Assembly: GCF_000299915.1 (NCBI RefSeq)
Contig: NZ_AMRI01000010.1
Coordinates: 62,001-126,000 of the forward strand
Direction of reading: 5' to 3'
Length of the DNA stretch: 64,000 nucleotides
Source: Gallaecimonas xiamenensis 3-C-1
Lineage (GTDB): Bacteria > Pseudomonadota > Gammaproteobacteria > Enterobacterales > Gallaecimonadaceae
Each line of letters starts with the position of its first letter. Positions within the stretch are counted from its first letter, which is position 1. This document shows positions 48,556-58,612 of the stretch, piece by piece. A program made the position numbers and the translations under genes. The notes beneath the pieces were generated by a model. That model did no database searches. It was not told where the DNA came from and saw nothing but the letters and a program-made list of their open reading frames with translations.

Positions 48556-51500
48556 TTACCAGCGGCCTGAGAACGTCACGATAAACTCCACGTCGTCGAG
48601 ATAGGCTTTTATTTTCTCAAAATGCATATTCGCCGCATCTCGCCAAGCCTTGCCACGGCCGTTGTCGATTTTGTTTTTCAGCTCATGAACGGTGGGCAAT
48701 ATTAGGTGCCAACGAGAGTCTACGCCCGTATTTTGAAAACGTTTCAGCAGGCCTTCTGGGTAATTGAAGTTAGCGGTATCAACTTCAGGTGTACTCAGAA
48801 CAATGCTTTGCAAAGCGTAGCGGTTCATTCTGATTTTTGCACCCTGATTGGGGTTCCTTTCCCGCGTCAAATAGCGTGTGTTGGCGATCTGGGTCAAGCG
48901 GGCATGTGGGCTGATACCGGCTTTTTCAAGGCCTGGAAATTTAACGCTTATACTTTGAATTCGTCGATCATATTGACCGGGGTAAAGAATATCGAACATA
49001 TCTTCTGTTAGTTCGAAATAAGTCTCACCTTGCTCGGCAAGTGTAGCCAGTGCTGATTTATTTGAACCTGTACTTGTCATTTCACTCAGAGAAAAGCGCA
49101 TCTGTGAACTTTGGCTTTGCTGATCTATTAAGGACCTAATATAGGCGGTCTCAAGGCGCTCAATATCCAATGCGAGTCGAGATGGAGCATTTAGCCGCTG
49201 GACATCATTTCCGAAAGCTTTGGTTTTCAAGAAGCTTGAACCGTCGGTTGCCCCGGTTTCGTCCTCGTAGAGTGTAGTTAATAATTGACAAAACTCTTGT
49301 GTGGCAGACCACTGCTCGGAAAAAAGCAACTCAAGGTCAACAATGAAGGAATCATAAAACGACTGATTGGCAAAGCTGGACGAAAACATTTGATTAAGTT
49401 CTTCCAGGTCGGCTAGGTCAGCTATCCGATTTTCCTTCTCTTTATTCTCCTTCTCGAGAGATTTCTTGGCTTTGCTTAGCTCTTTTTCTGCTGATAAAAC
49501 TTTGCTGCTGAGTTCAGCTGATTTTAGCGATGCGTCTAGTGTTATTTTAATCCACTCTGCAATTTTATCTGTACTGCTTTTTTTGTTTATATCTCCAATC
49601 TGCTTGGATATCGTTGCGAGTATCTGGGCTTCTTGTTTTACTTCCGGGCGCTGCCCTCCACTTGCCATGCCAAAAATAGTAGGGATGCCGGCGATAACGC
49701 TAATAAAGCTGACATTAACTTTTGTTTTAACTTCAGCTACTAATTCTTCTGTATAGGCCTCTACTGCATCTTTAGTGGCAGCATTGCTTAAAGAGTATAT
49801 GGCGGTGAGGAAGGTGCCAACATGTAAGGATAAGGCTGAAGCTGCGCTGGCAAGATTAGCTTCTTTTACGGCGACTTCTTTTTCTGAAATGGTAATGTTT
49901 AATTCTTGTATAGCTGAACTTCTTCCTATTTTCCTTGCATCTATATCTCGTTGGAGTTTACTGATTCTTGAGCGGTCCAGTTTTTCTCTTGCTGCCAATA
50001 ATTGGCTGCTTGTTTTTTCCAAATTAGCGATATAACCCTTGGCAGACCTGATGACCGTAACAAAGTCTATCAATGATTCTTTCTCGTCTCCTTCTTCTGG
50101 GACCTCGGCGCCTGACAAACTCAGCGAAGCCTTGCCAGCACGCTGAAGATTTTTTGGATCGATAGGCATTGCCAGTAAGGGTACTTGCAGAGGATTACCA
50201 TTAATGTCTAACCATTTTCTGAGGTAGCTAAGACGATTTTCCAGCTGGTCATAAAGGTTTTTTAATGTTTGGTTGTAGGGGTCTAGAAAACCATCGTAAT
50301 CCTCTTTTGCCGCCTCATGAAGGCTCGGGTTCTGCCAGGGTATGTTGCTCAAGTTGTTTAAAATTTCAGGTAAGTTTTCTTTAAAGAACTGCTTTGCTTC
50401 AACATAGGTTGCTTTGGCTTTTTGTAAACTTTCCTGGGTCTCTTCTTTATAGGCGGCATCACCCGATTCGAGCATTGTTTCAATAGTTTGTCGTATCGTT
50501 GCCTGCTGATAATAGAAAGGGTAATCCGTCGCTATCCGATCGGGGTCAAAAATGATATCACCGGTACTGAATACCGAGCCATTAGTCGGTGCAAACGCAC
50601 CTTGCAGAGGCTGAACCTGCCAAACATCATCTGCGCTGGGATTGAATATTTTTTTCAACCACTTCAATGCCGTTTCATATTGGCCACTATTGGAATAAGC
50701 TGCGGCAATTGCCGAGGGAATATGATAGAAAATTTCCCAACCATAGCCACCATAGCTGGCGTCAAAATCAAAGAGCGTAGAAGGGACTTTGTTAGGATTG
50801 AGCGTAGTGTTATCGTCAGGATAAAGTTTAACCAAGGAGTCGTCGAATTCCTTGATAAAGCTACCTAAATACTCTTCTTTTTGTTGGTTCCCTAAATCAA
50901 ATAGGCTGAGGCAGCCTCCAGGGCGTGGCATTGAACGGGCCAAAGCAGCCAGTGCTGATGAAGAATTTAGTAGAAGATAACTATTGTCTAGCGGGTTGTC
51001 TTCGTGACTTATGAGATGAAGAAAATTGCTGTTGCCGTGGGATTGTGTACTCACCCATCCGGTATTTGTTTTTCCATCAGGAATGGTTATCTCAAATGTA
51101 CCGGCTTCATATTGATAGTCATTGGTAACACTATCCATGCCAGCTGAAGGCTGTATATCTATAGATTTCACTTTGTTATCTACAGAATATTCAACCTTTA
51201 GTGATGGAATAACACGTTGCAGCTGAACTTCAGCTTTCAGTCGGTTTCCTGTTTTTTCGTTTATTCGCCATGTACTCGGTAATACGGATTCGATCCTCAC
51301 CGTTTCATCTTTAATAAATGTTTTGATGTCTGTCGAGCTTTCATTCATTTTATGAGCAGATAAATCCATATACAAAGGCTGAGTATCGTACTCTGACCAA
51401 GCTGTATAAGTTACCTCGGAACCTTTGCCCTCTTCTTCCCAAGTAAGCTTTATTCTTATTCGTAACTTAACGGCGCTGGTTTCTGTTAACGATATATAAT

Positions 51501-54500
51501 GGCTGTCGCTGGAAACGCCGTCGGAACTATAGATGAATAAACCGTAGCGTCTGTCACCCAAAGCTACGTCAACAGCGATTGAACCAATGCTGTTGTCTCC
51601 AGCTAGCGATGAGTTTAATACTGCATTGCCATAAGGAGGCGCATTTGTTGTGTTGTAATTATTGACAAGGTAGAAAAAAGGCTCGCCAGGGATCCTTTTG
51701 TTGAATTCATAAGTAAAGTAGAGACTTCCGGGGTTAATTTTTTTCTTGATATTGTATTGGTCAGAAGATAGCCCATCTGCTTGGATTATTCTTGGATGGA
51801 TAGGGCGGAAATTATCTGGGGACGCAAGTTGAAACCGTTGGTCGATAAAGTCATCTTGAATGAAAAAGGCATCCCCCCAGGTTTCTGAAATGCGAATTTG
51901 GATAGTATTTTTTGTTTGGCTGCCGCTGTTGCTTTTAAGGTCAACACCAAAGGTAATAAAGATGACATCATTTGGCGTAGCATTTCCTGCTGTACTGGAT
52001 TTTAATACGCCGTATTTAAAATTGTTTTTGACTAATTTGGGGTGATAAGCACCGTCAAATAAAGGTTCATTTCCATTCCACACAAAACCACCGTCATTGA
52101 CGGTGACGCTATCGATATCATCATTATTGATTTCGATGAAAAGATCGGGCGTATGTGTGGTACCACTCAATGCCTTAGCATCACAGCGCATATAACGTGG
52201 GTAAATGCGCCAAGAAACCTGTTCTCCATTGGCGGTTTGCGTTTTTCTTTCTTCGATTTCAAGCCACGAGAAATAATAACGATTGAGATAGAAGCAGACC
52301 CCCACGTCGGAAAATAAGGCATAGGTATTTGGAATAACGACTTCTTGCCAGAATGTCCAATCAAAAGCTTTTAAGTACTGTTTTGGATCGTCGAGCGTTG
52401 CGATAGTTTTGTAGTCCGCTTCAAGCTTGCGGTAGAAAAACCGGTCATTCTCCCATTTGGCGCGTGCCAGAAAGTGGTAAGTGGCATTGCTTGGTAGGCT
52501 GCTGTCTTCTATGTCGAGTGGCTGAGCTTCATCTTGACGCTCTACATAGATACTGCACAAACCGAGTTCGCAGCAGTGAGCCAATTCCGCCATATAGGCG
52601 TTGACGGCGGCTTCAACACTATCTTCATTAATGTCGCCACCAGAAATGGCCTGCTGTAACCCTTCGAACTGTGGTGATGTGATGTAGCGTAACTCAGGTT
52701 CTATGTAGTTTTGCGGATAAAGCAACAGTTTCTGATTGGCTTCCCATTGGCGATATTGCTTGTCGATTTGCCACTGTGCGGCAAGTCTCTGGCGATGAGT
52801 AAACTCAATTCCCGGTTCGAGATTGGCCAGTGCCCGGTTGATGTAGAGCTGGAGTGAACTTGTTGCCTCGATGAGGCGACTGGTCGGTACCTGGCTGGTG
52901 ACATTGACATCGAGCAACAAGTAGCGGTAAAGGGCTTCTCGGTCTGTGACTGTCGTTGCCAAGGTGGCGTCGGTGGCAATGTGCGTTTGCATGTAGGCCG
53001 CGATAAGGGCGTCGCGTTTTATTTCGGCGAATGCATGGTTGAAGGCCGTTAGCTGACTGCCGTTTTTAAACTTTGCAATACTGGCCCGCGCGGCTGAAGC
53101 GGCGGTTGCCCAGCTACCACTGTGGTTGGTGTCGCTGACGGCTTTGAGGGCGAGTAGTTCGCTTGCACCTATACAGAGTTCCTCTGCCAGCCTGGCATGG
53201 CGTGTTACGGCGTCGATTTTTTGCAGGTTATCCGCAACTTGCTCTGCTCCGAAAAGATGGTTCACATAGAGGGCGACATCGGCTACCGGTGCGCCGATGA
53301 GTATGGCCAAGGTTTCTGTGCAGGCTGCTTGCCAGGCTGTTTGTTCTTCAGCGCTTGCCGTGGCATGAGGCTGGTTTTGATGGATCAGCGTCAAAAAGCC
53401 AAACCAGGCAGCATCTGTTGCAGCCCCCTGTTGCAGGGTCATAAAGCGCTGACAATAAAAGAGCTGCTCAAGGCACAAGGGGCTTGGGGTCTTTGCCGCG
53501 TCTGTGTAAAGCCACTGCGGCTTCTCGCCAAGGGTTTGAAGATCGATATCACCCAAACCCAAGGCGTCGGCGGCGCTAAGGTGACGTTGTAGCTGGGCCA
53601 TCCAGTATTGTGCGTCAACACTGGCCGGCCCCTGGAGTAGGGCTTCGAGTACATCCAGTGTTTGCCCTTGCGCCCAAGTGACCAGAAAGCCGGCGCCAAA
53701 GGCCGTTAATTCGTTGCTAAGGGTTGCCAGGTGCCGTTCAAGCATTTGTGTCTGGTTGCTTTTTGTCTGCACGAGTTTGGCGACCATGCGGTCAAGCCTT
53801 TTCGCATTGCTGGCAAGGCCGAGGTCCACCCCAGCAATGGCATCCAGATAGTGCCGGCATGCTTTATCAATGCTGTTGCGGTCTGTGCTAGCACGGAATA
53901 CCCCTGAAGACGGGTAAATCTGACCGGCGCTGGATAATTGGCTGTGCCACATCTCACCGGTGATCTCTACCGGGGCTGTTGTTTCACTGTCCCAGTGTTC
54001 GAAGGAACGGAAGGTTTCGGCACTGGCCAGCGTTGACGAGGCTAAGTTGGCAAGGCTAGCCAGCCAATTTTGCTCGATATCATCTAACCCTGAAGCCCCG
54101 CCTACGGTGGGTGTGAGCAGTGTTATCAACGTCTCGGGGGAGAGTTCAGCTTCGCGCATCCACTGAGCCAGGCCTACCAAGCAGTCAATGGCTCCACAGA
54201 GATCTGCGGTTTCTTCCGGGGTTAGGTTCTTGGCCGTTAGGTGTGTCCATAGCGTTTCATTGGCGCCGGCTTGTTGGCTAACCTGTTTGGCCAGTTCCAT
54301 GCCACCCAGCAGTGGCCAGTTGAGCATTCTAAAGAGGGTTGTTAGGCGATATAGCGCCGCCAGGCCACGCACATCCAATGCTGAAGTGAGATGAAAATGC
54401 GCGTCCAGTTCGCTGACCAGGGCATGGAGTTCAGCTGTTGTCAGCCTTAATCCACCACCCACTATTTGGACCAGTTCCGCATCGAGGATCGTTGCTGGTT

Positions 54501-56145
54501 TTTCCTTATCGGTGAGCGCTTTGTGGAGGCGCTGGGCATCCTTACCAAACAACTCGCGAAAGAATGAGATCTCGGTTTGTTCAAGGCCAGCTATGGCATC
54601 TGTGGCATTTGCCACCACAGTATCGGCTCTCCAAAAGGGGCAAATCTCGCCGAACAGCGCCGCGTATTGCTCTGGGGTCAATTCAAAGGTGTCGCGATAG
54701 CGGCGGTAGCCTGCCAGGACACGAAGGCCGGCATTAGTGATATTGAACCAAGCGGACCGCTGCCAATGTGCCATGCCGTCCGGGTTATTGAGGTTGATGA
54801 CGCCGGGTATTGCCAGCAGCCAGTTAAGCTGGTGAAACGCAATGCCGGTTGCGCGGTATAGACGGGTTGCATAGTGCAGGGAACGCAGGTCGGGTGGCGA
54901 CAGTACGTCACCCTTCAAGTAGACATAATTACCGGCATTTAACTCAACGATTTGCACTGGGGCGTCATTGTTTAGGATCACCGTTGCATAGTCGCCGGGC
55001 CTAACGTCATGACCGTTTTCTTGTGCCACCCCATAAAGCCCCAACAGCTGCGTGAGCTCGTCGAAATCAATATCCAGGCGGGACTGAAGTTCAGACAGCT
55101 GGGCGGCCTGTAAATTGTCGGCGGTGCCGTACAGCTCCTCGAGCGTTAACGGGGCCGTCTCCAGCTCTGTGTCAGTGGCGCCGGTCAATAAGGCAATTTC
55201 ACTTCCTGCACTGGCGCTTTGGTCTTTTGTGCCGGTTAGCCCCAATAAGCCGGCGGCGTCATGAACGAGTGTAAAACCGCTGCTTAGCGGGTAATCATCC
55301 TGCGTGGTTCTGACGCCGATATCATTGAGTGCCGTCCCGCCCACTTGCGCGAGCGCCGTGCGGGTAAGGTGTGCGCTTTCGTCGAAGGGCAATGCGATGG
55401 GATAGAAAGTTCGGCCGATATCAAGATCACTTGGAGCGCTCTCCAATACTTCGTTGACCAGCTCGATGGTGGGAATTTCCTGTTTCAGGTTGGTTTCACT
55501 CAATACCAGTTGAGCGAGGTCAGGGCGCCGCTTTTCTAAGCAGTAAGGCCCCTCTTTAGGAGGGAGGATCCCCAATTCCTGATCGAGTCCGGTCGCAATA
55601 CGGTAGAGGTAGCGCAGATAGGCGGCCGGCGATTGTTTCGATTGCAAGCTGGACGGCTTGGCATAAGCCTTGTCAGCCACGGTGCGCAGTGCTTGCTCAA
55701 CCGCTAACGGGAGGTTGGTGTTGGTATGCCGCAGGCTTTGACTCAGTGGATCCTTAATGGCTAACACATGGCGCATTAAGCGATAACCACGTATGGCCTC
55801 CTGCTTTGCTCTGGCAAATAACCCATTGAGCGAGTTGGAGCTGACGAGGTCGTTTGCGGTGCGCTTGGACAGATGGACGTTAAGGTCATCAAGGGACCTA
55901 AAGGCGGCGAGTTGGGCCGGGCTATCCAAATAAAGCGCTTCGAGCTCGGCCTTGAGGTCCTTGGGGCAAATCGCCAAGGCAAGCTGGCGGTATAAAGGGT
56001 CCTTGGCAATTTCGGCAAATGGAATGGCGCGACTGTTGTTAAGGGCTTGCCTGCGACTGCTTTGTTTTTCGGCAGCAGAGGTTGATAAGGCACTTTTGGG
56101 CTGCTTTGAAAGATGGCTGCCTGAGGTTCCGTTTTGAATGGTCAT
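48556..56145 (-). CDS. Tc toxin A subunit (TcA), full length and orphan
   Basis: I chose the start at 56145 because GGAGG precedes it; the frame is open to a TTG at 56163. The 2529 residues are close to the length of Photorhabdus TcdA1. The order is: helical shell/VRP1-like N-terminus (DPLYRQLALAICPKDLKAEL), neuraminidase-like and receptor-binding beta regions in the middle (YYFSWLEIEERKTQTANGEQ), a linker, then the pore channel with a long coiled coil and hydrophobic tip (VNVSFISVIAGIPTIFGMAS, roughly 2170), and the C-terminal TcB-binding domain (FDILYPGQYDRRIQSISVKF). Codon use is AT-richer than the flanks. No TcB or TcC gene lies in the window, so delivery of a toxic payload would need partners elsewhere. 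Confidence 0.93.
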   Translation of the reverse strand: MTIQNGTSGSHLSKQPKSALSTSAAEKQSSRRQALNNSRAIPFAEIAKDPLYRQLALAICPKDLKAELEALYLDSPAQLAAFRSLDDLNVHLSKRTANDLVSSNSLNGLFARAKQEAIRGYRLMRHVLAIKDPLSQSLRHTNTNLPLAVEQALRTVADKAYAKPSSLQSKQSPAAYLRYLYRIATGLDQELGILPPKEGPYCLEKRRPDLAQLVLSETNLKQEIPTIELVNEVLESAPSDLDIGRTFYPIALPFDESAHLTRTALAQVGGTALNDIGVRTTQDDYPLSSGFTLVHDAAGLLGLTGTKDQSASAGSEIALLTGATDTELETAPLTLEELYGTADNLQAAQLSELQSRLDIDFDELTQLLGLYGVAQENGHDVRPGDYATVILNNDAPVQIVELNAGNYVYLKGDVLSPPDLRSLHYATRLYRATGIAFHQLNWLLAIPGVINLNNPDGMAHWQRSAWFNITNAGLRVLAGYRRYRDTFELTPEQYAALFGEICPFWRADTVVANATDAIAGLEQTEISFFRELFGKDAQRLHKALTDKEKPATILDAELVQIVGGGLRLTTAELHALVSELDAHFHLTSALDVRGLAALYRLTTLFRMLNWPLLGGMELAKQVSQQAGANETLWTHLTAKNLTPEETADLCGAIDCLVGLAQWMREAELSPETLITLLTPTVGGASGLDDIEQNWLASLANLASSTLASAETFRSFEHWDSETTAPVEITGEMWHSQLSSAGQIYPSSGVFRASTDRNSIDKACRHYLDAIAGVDLGLASNAKRLDRMVAKLVQTKSNQTQMLERHLATLSNELTAFGAGFLVTWAQGQTLDVLEALLQGPASVDAQYWMAQLQRHLSAADALGLGDIDLQTLGEKPQWLYTDAAKTPSPLCLEQLFYCQRFMTLQQGAATDAAWFGFLTLIHQNQPHATASAEEQTAWQAACTETLAILIGAPVADVALYVNHLFGAEQVADNLQKIDAVTRHARLAEELCIGASELLALKAVSDTNHSGSWATAASAARASIAKFKNGSQLTAFNHAFAEIKRDALIAAYMQTHIATDATLATTVTDREALYRYLLLDVNVTSQVPTSRLIEATSSLQLYINRALANLEPGIEFTHRQRLAAQWQIDKQYRQWEANQKLLLYPQNYIEPELRYITSPQFEGLQQAISGGDINEDSVEAAVNAYMAELAHCCELGLCSIYVERQDEAQPLDIEDSSLPSNATYHFLARAKWENDRFFYRKLEADYKTIATLDDPKQYLKAFDWTFWQEVVIPNTYALFSDVGVCFYLNRYYFSWLEIEERKTQTANGEQVSWRIYPRYMRCDAKALSGTTHTPDLFIEINNDDIDSVTVNDGGFVWNGNEPLFDGAYHPKLVKNNFKYGVLKSSTAGNATPNDVIFITFGVDLKSNSGSQTKNTIQIRISETWGDAFFIQDDFIDQRFQLASPDNFRPIHPRIIQADGLSSDQYNIKKKINPGSLYFTYEFNKRIPGEPFFYLVNNYNTTNAPPYGNAVLNSSLAGDNSIGSIAVDVALGDRRYGLFIYSSDGVSSDSHYISLTETSAVKLRIRIKLTWEEEGKGSEVTYTAWSEYDTQPLYMDLSAHKMNESSTDIKTFIKDETVRIESVLPSTWRINEKTGNRLKAEVQLQRVIPSLKVEYSVDNKVKSIDIQPSAGMDSVTNDYQYEAGTFEITIPDGKTNTGWVSTQSHGNSNFLHLISHEDNPLDNSYLLLNSSSALAALARSMPRPGGCLSLFDLGNQQKEEYLGSFIKEFDDSLVKLYPDDNTTLNPNKVPSTLFDFDASYGGYGWEIFYHIPSAIAAAYSNSGQYETALKWLKKIFNPSADDVWQVQPLQGAFAPTNGSVFSTGDIIFDPDRIATDYPFYYQQATIRQTIETMLESGDAAYKEETQESLQKAKATYVEAKQFFKENLPEILNNLSNIPWQNPSLHEAAKEDYDGFLDPYNQTLKNLYDQLENRLSYLRKWLDINGNPLQVPLLAMPIDPKNLQRAGKASLSLSGAEVPEEGDEKESLIDFVTVIRSAKGYIANLEKTSSQLLAAREKLDRSRISKLQRDIDARKIGRSSAIQELNITISEKEVAVKEANLASAASALSLHVGTFLTAIYSLSNAATKDAVEAYTEELVAEVKTKVNVSFISVIAGIPTIFGMASGGQRPEVKQEAQILATISKQIGDINKKSSTDKIAEWIKITLDASLKSAELSSKVLSAEKELSKAKKSLEKENKEKENRIADLADLEELNQMFSSSFANQSFYDSFIVDLELLFSEQWSATQEFCQLLTTLYEDETGATDGSSFLKTKAFGNDVQRLNAPSRLALDIERLETAYIRSLIDQQSQSSQMRFSLSEMTSTGSNKSALATLAEQGETYFELTEDMFDILYPGQYDRRIQSISVKFPGLEKAGISPHARLTQIANTRYLTRERNPNQGAKIRMNRYALQSIVLSTPEVDTANFNYPEGLLKRFQNTGVDSRWHLILPTVHELKNKIDNGRGKAWRDAANMHFEKIKAYLDDVEFIVTFSGRW

Positions 56146-56319
56146 ATCGCCTCCATGTGACAATGACGTTGAGCAAATTGGTTATGGGGTTGGTGTCATT
56201 CTGTTGGTATTTTTTTATCCACTATGCCTACATCGCTTGTTATCACAAGCTGTAAATTGACCGTGTGGCGCTGTGGGGTTGGATTTGGGTGTTCAGGGCG
56301 AGGCAGTCGCTGCCTGTGG

Positions 56320-56938
56320 TCACCCTGGAACCGGCGTCAGCCGCGCCTTGTAAGACCTCAACGAGTCCAGTGACGGCAGTTCGGGGCGGCTGAAGTTTTG
56401 CAGCGGATCATTGTCGTAGGCGTCGTATTGGCGCAGCGCCTTGATGCGGTCAGCCTCTAGCTGGGTCACCTAATTGTCGAAGCGCTCGGCAGGGGCAAAG
56501 GCATAGCCAGCATACAGCTGGTGCAGCCAGTCGGCGCCGTTGATGCGGCTGTGCAGGGCAATCGCGTCGGCGCTCAGGTCGCGCAGGTTGTAGTCCACCT
56601 GCCAACTGGTGTCGGTTTGCTGCAGGTAGGAGTTGAACTCGGTTTGTATGCTGGCCGAGGCGCTCAGGGCGCCACGGTTGACCAAGGCTTCAACGTCCAA
56701 GGCCACCCGGGTTTGTTCTTCGCGGGTTTGGGTAAAGAAGGCATACACGGCGTAGAAGTCGGCGCCGTATTGCACCGGCATGAAGGCTGACTGCAGAGCC
56801 GCCCTCTATGATATCGAAGGTCACTGCCTGGTTGCGCAGTTCACCCAATAGGGTGTTAAAACCCATGCCCACTTCGGGTAGCACGGCACCTAACAGGGTA
56901 CTGCTTGCGGGCAAATCGGTTTCGATTTCCATATTCAT
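56320..56938 (-). pseudogene. Disrupted gene upstream of the TcA gene
   Basis: The frame starts MNMEIETDLPASSTLLGAVL at 56938. It shifts frame near 56795 (EGGSAVS continues in another frame as ALQSAFMPVQYG), meets a TAG at about 56470 (FDN-stop), and continues as VTQLEADRIKALRQYDAYDN to a stop at 56320. Joined, it would be about 200 residues. I recognise no family. Its position on the same strand, just upstream of the TcA gene, suggests an accessory gene of the same island that is decaying. Confidence 0.7.
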
Positions 56939-57033
56939 GGTCTTTATTGCCTTATGGTTAGCGGTTCGATGCAGAACCGACCTTTAACCATGGCCCATAA
57001 GGGGGATTGCTCAAGCTGGGGTTAAAAAAGCAC

Positions 57034-57921
57034 TCAGGGGGCATCTTGGTGGGCTGCTAAGGGCAGCCCTAGGGCCGCCAACACCTGTTGGGCCCTTTTT
57101 GAGAGCGGCCACTGGGCGCGGTGGATAAGCCAGAGCTTGTCTGTTACCTGGGCGCTAAGGGGCATCACCTGAATGTGCTCTTGGCGGGGAAAGGCTTGGC
57201 GGGCAAAGCGGGGCAGCACGGTAAAGCCAAGGCCTCTGGCTACCGGCTCGAGGATAAGGCTTATCTGGTTGATAAAACCATGACAGGGCAGGGCGGCGGG
57301 GCCTGGGCTACCGGGAAAGGCCCTTGCCAGCAGCCGGGTGGCCATGGCTTTACCGTCGGGGTGGTCGATAAAACCAAGGGCCTTTAGCCCCTGCCAATCG
57401 CTGACGGTTACGCCCTTGGGTAATACCAGCTCCAGGGGTTCTTCGGCAAAAAGGCGGGCCGCGACTTGTGGGCTATCGGGCTTTTGGGTCACCAGGCCCA
57501 GCTCGAAGCGGTTGTCCAGCACGGCGGCCAGCACCTCGGTATCGGGGGCGAAGCGGTAGTGGATATGGCAGCCGGGGTGCTGCTGTTGCCAGTCCAAGAG
57601 TTTTGGGTAGAGATAAAGGCCAATGCTGCCGGGGCTTATCAATGTCAGCTCGCCGCTGGCTGCCGGGTCGTCCGCCAGGCGGTGGGCCAAGAGGGCGTCG
57701 GCCTGCACCATGGCCTGGTGGTAATCAAGGAGCGCAAGGCCGGCCGGGGTCAGCTCTACCCGGCGCGGGTGGCGCACCAAGAGTGGCCCTAGTTGGTTTT
57801 CCAGGTGCTTGATATGCTGGCTGACGGCGGCTTGGGTGAGATCCAGCACTTCTGCGCTGCGGGTAAAGGTGCCCTCGGCCGCCAGGGTGGCGAAGGAGCG
57901 GAGCCATTGGGGATTAATCAT
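57034..57921 (-). CDS. LysR-family transcriptional regulator
   Basis: The 295-residue protein has the N-terminal helix-turn-helix (WLRSFATLAAEGTFTRSAEV ... LTQAAVSQHIKHLE) and a C-terminal inducer-binding domain. It is divergent from a VOC-family gene, with 90 bp between starts, and probably controls it. The inducer is not evident. Confidence 0.92.
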   Translation of the reverse strand: MINPQWLRSFATLAAEGTFTRSAEVLDLTQAAVSQHIKHLENQLGPLLVRHPRRVELTPAGLALLDYHQAMVQADALLAHRLADDPAASGELTLISPGSIGLYLYPKLLDWQQQHPGCHIHYRFAPDTEVLAAVLDNRFELGLVTQKPDSPQVAARLFAEEPLELVLPKGVTVSDWQGLKALGFIDHPDGKAMATRLLARAFPGSPGPAALPCHGFINQISLILEPVARGLGFTVLPRFARQAFPRQEHIQVMPLSAQVTDKLWLIHRAQWPLSKRAQQVLAALGLPLAAHQDAP

Positions 57922-58011
57922 TAGAGTATTTTATAGAAACCATAAGTTGGCCTTGGTTCTTATTATACCTATTGGGCCTTAGGCTGGTGCTCCTCAAACC
58001 AAGGAGCCGTT

Positions 58012-58509
58012 ATGCAAACCTATCCACGCAGCTTTTCCCATATTGGCCTGTCGGTGACAGACCTCGACGCCGCCGTGAAGTTTTACACCGAGGTGCTGGG
58101 CTGGTACCTCATCATGCCCCCCACCACCATCACTGAAGACGACAGCGCCATTGGTGTGATGTGCACCGACGTGTTCGGCGCCGGCTGGCAGTCTTTTCGC
58201 ATTGCCCACTTGTCCACCGGCGATCGCATCGGGGTGGAGATCTTCGAATTCCGGGGCGCCGAGAAGCCGCAAAACAACTTCGAGTACTGGAAAACCGGGG
58301 TCTTTCACTTTTGCGTGCAAGACCCGGACGTAGAAGGTCTGGCCGCCAAGATTGTCGCCGCCGGCGGCAAGCAGCGCATGCCGGTGCGCGAATACTTCCC
58401 CGGCGAAAAGCCCTACCGCATGGTGTACATGGAAGACCCCTTCGGCAATATCCTCGAGATCTACAGCCACAGCTACGAACTTACCTATAGCGCCGGGGCT
58501 TATCAGTAA
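58012..58509 (+). CDS. VOC-superfamily (glyoxalase/dioxygenase-like) protein
   Basis: The 165-residue protein has paired beta-alpha-beta motifs with candidate metal ligands H10 (FSHIGLSV), Glu in GVEIFEF, His in GVFHFCVQD and Glu in GNILEIYSH. This pattern fits lactoylglutathione-lyase-like or dioxygenase-like enzymes. It is divergently paired with a LysR regulator. The substrate is unknown. Confidence 0.88.
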   Translation: MQTYPRSFSHIGLSVTDLDAAVKFYTEVLGWYLIMPPTTITEDDSAIGVMCTDVFGAGWQSFRIAHLSTGDRIGVEIFEFRGAEKPQNNFEYWKTGVFHFCVQDPDVEGLAAKIVAAGGKQRMPVREYFPGEKPYRMVYMEDPFGNILEIYSHSYELTYSAGAYQ

Positions 58510-58612
58510 CGGCAACAGGGTGATGGCGCCAACGGCAAGCTGACGTTGGCGCCCGCCGTCAAGCGGCTCTGCTAGAGTTATTTTCAATAGCATCAGCCCG
58601 TTAGGTACCCAG

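Noticed and set aside
47731..48570. Long open frames on both strands through the heptamer array (repetitive PTANCQL and LAVGSWQ proteins).
   Set aside because: The 7-bp unit contains no stop in any frame, so frames stay open by chance; there is no ribosome site or conserved sequence apart from the guaA remnant at the end.
48556..56145. Insecticidal toxin complex including B and C subunits.
   Set aside because: Only the A subunit is present; neither a SpvB/TcB-like nor an Rhs/TcC-like gene occurs in the window.
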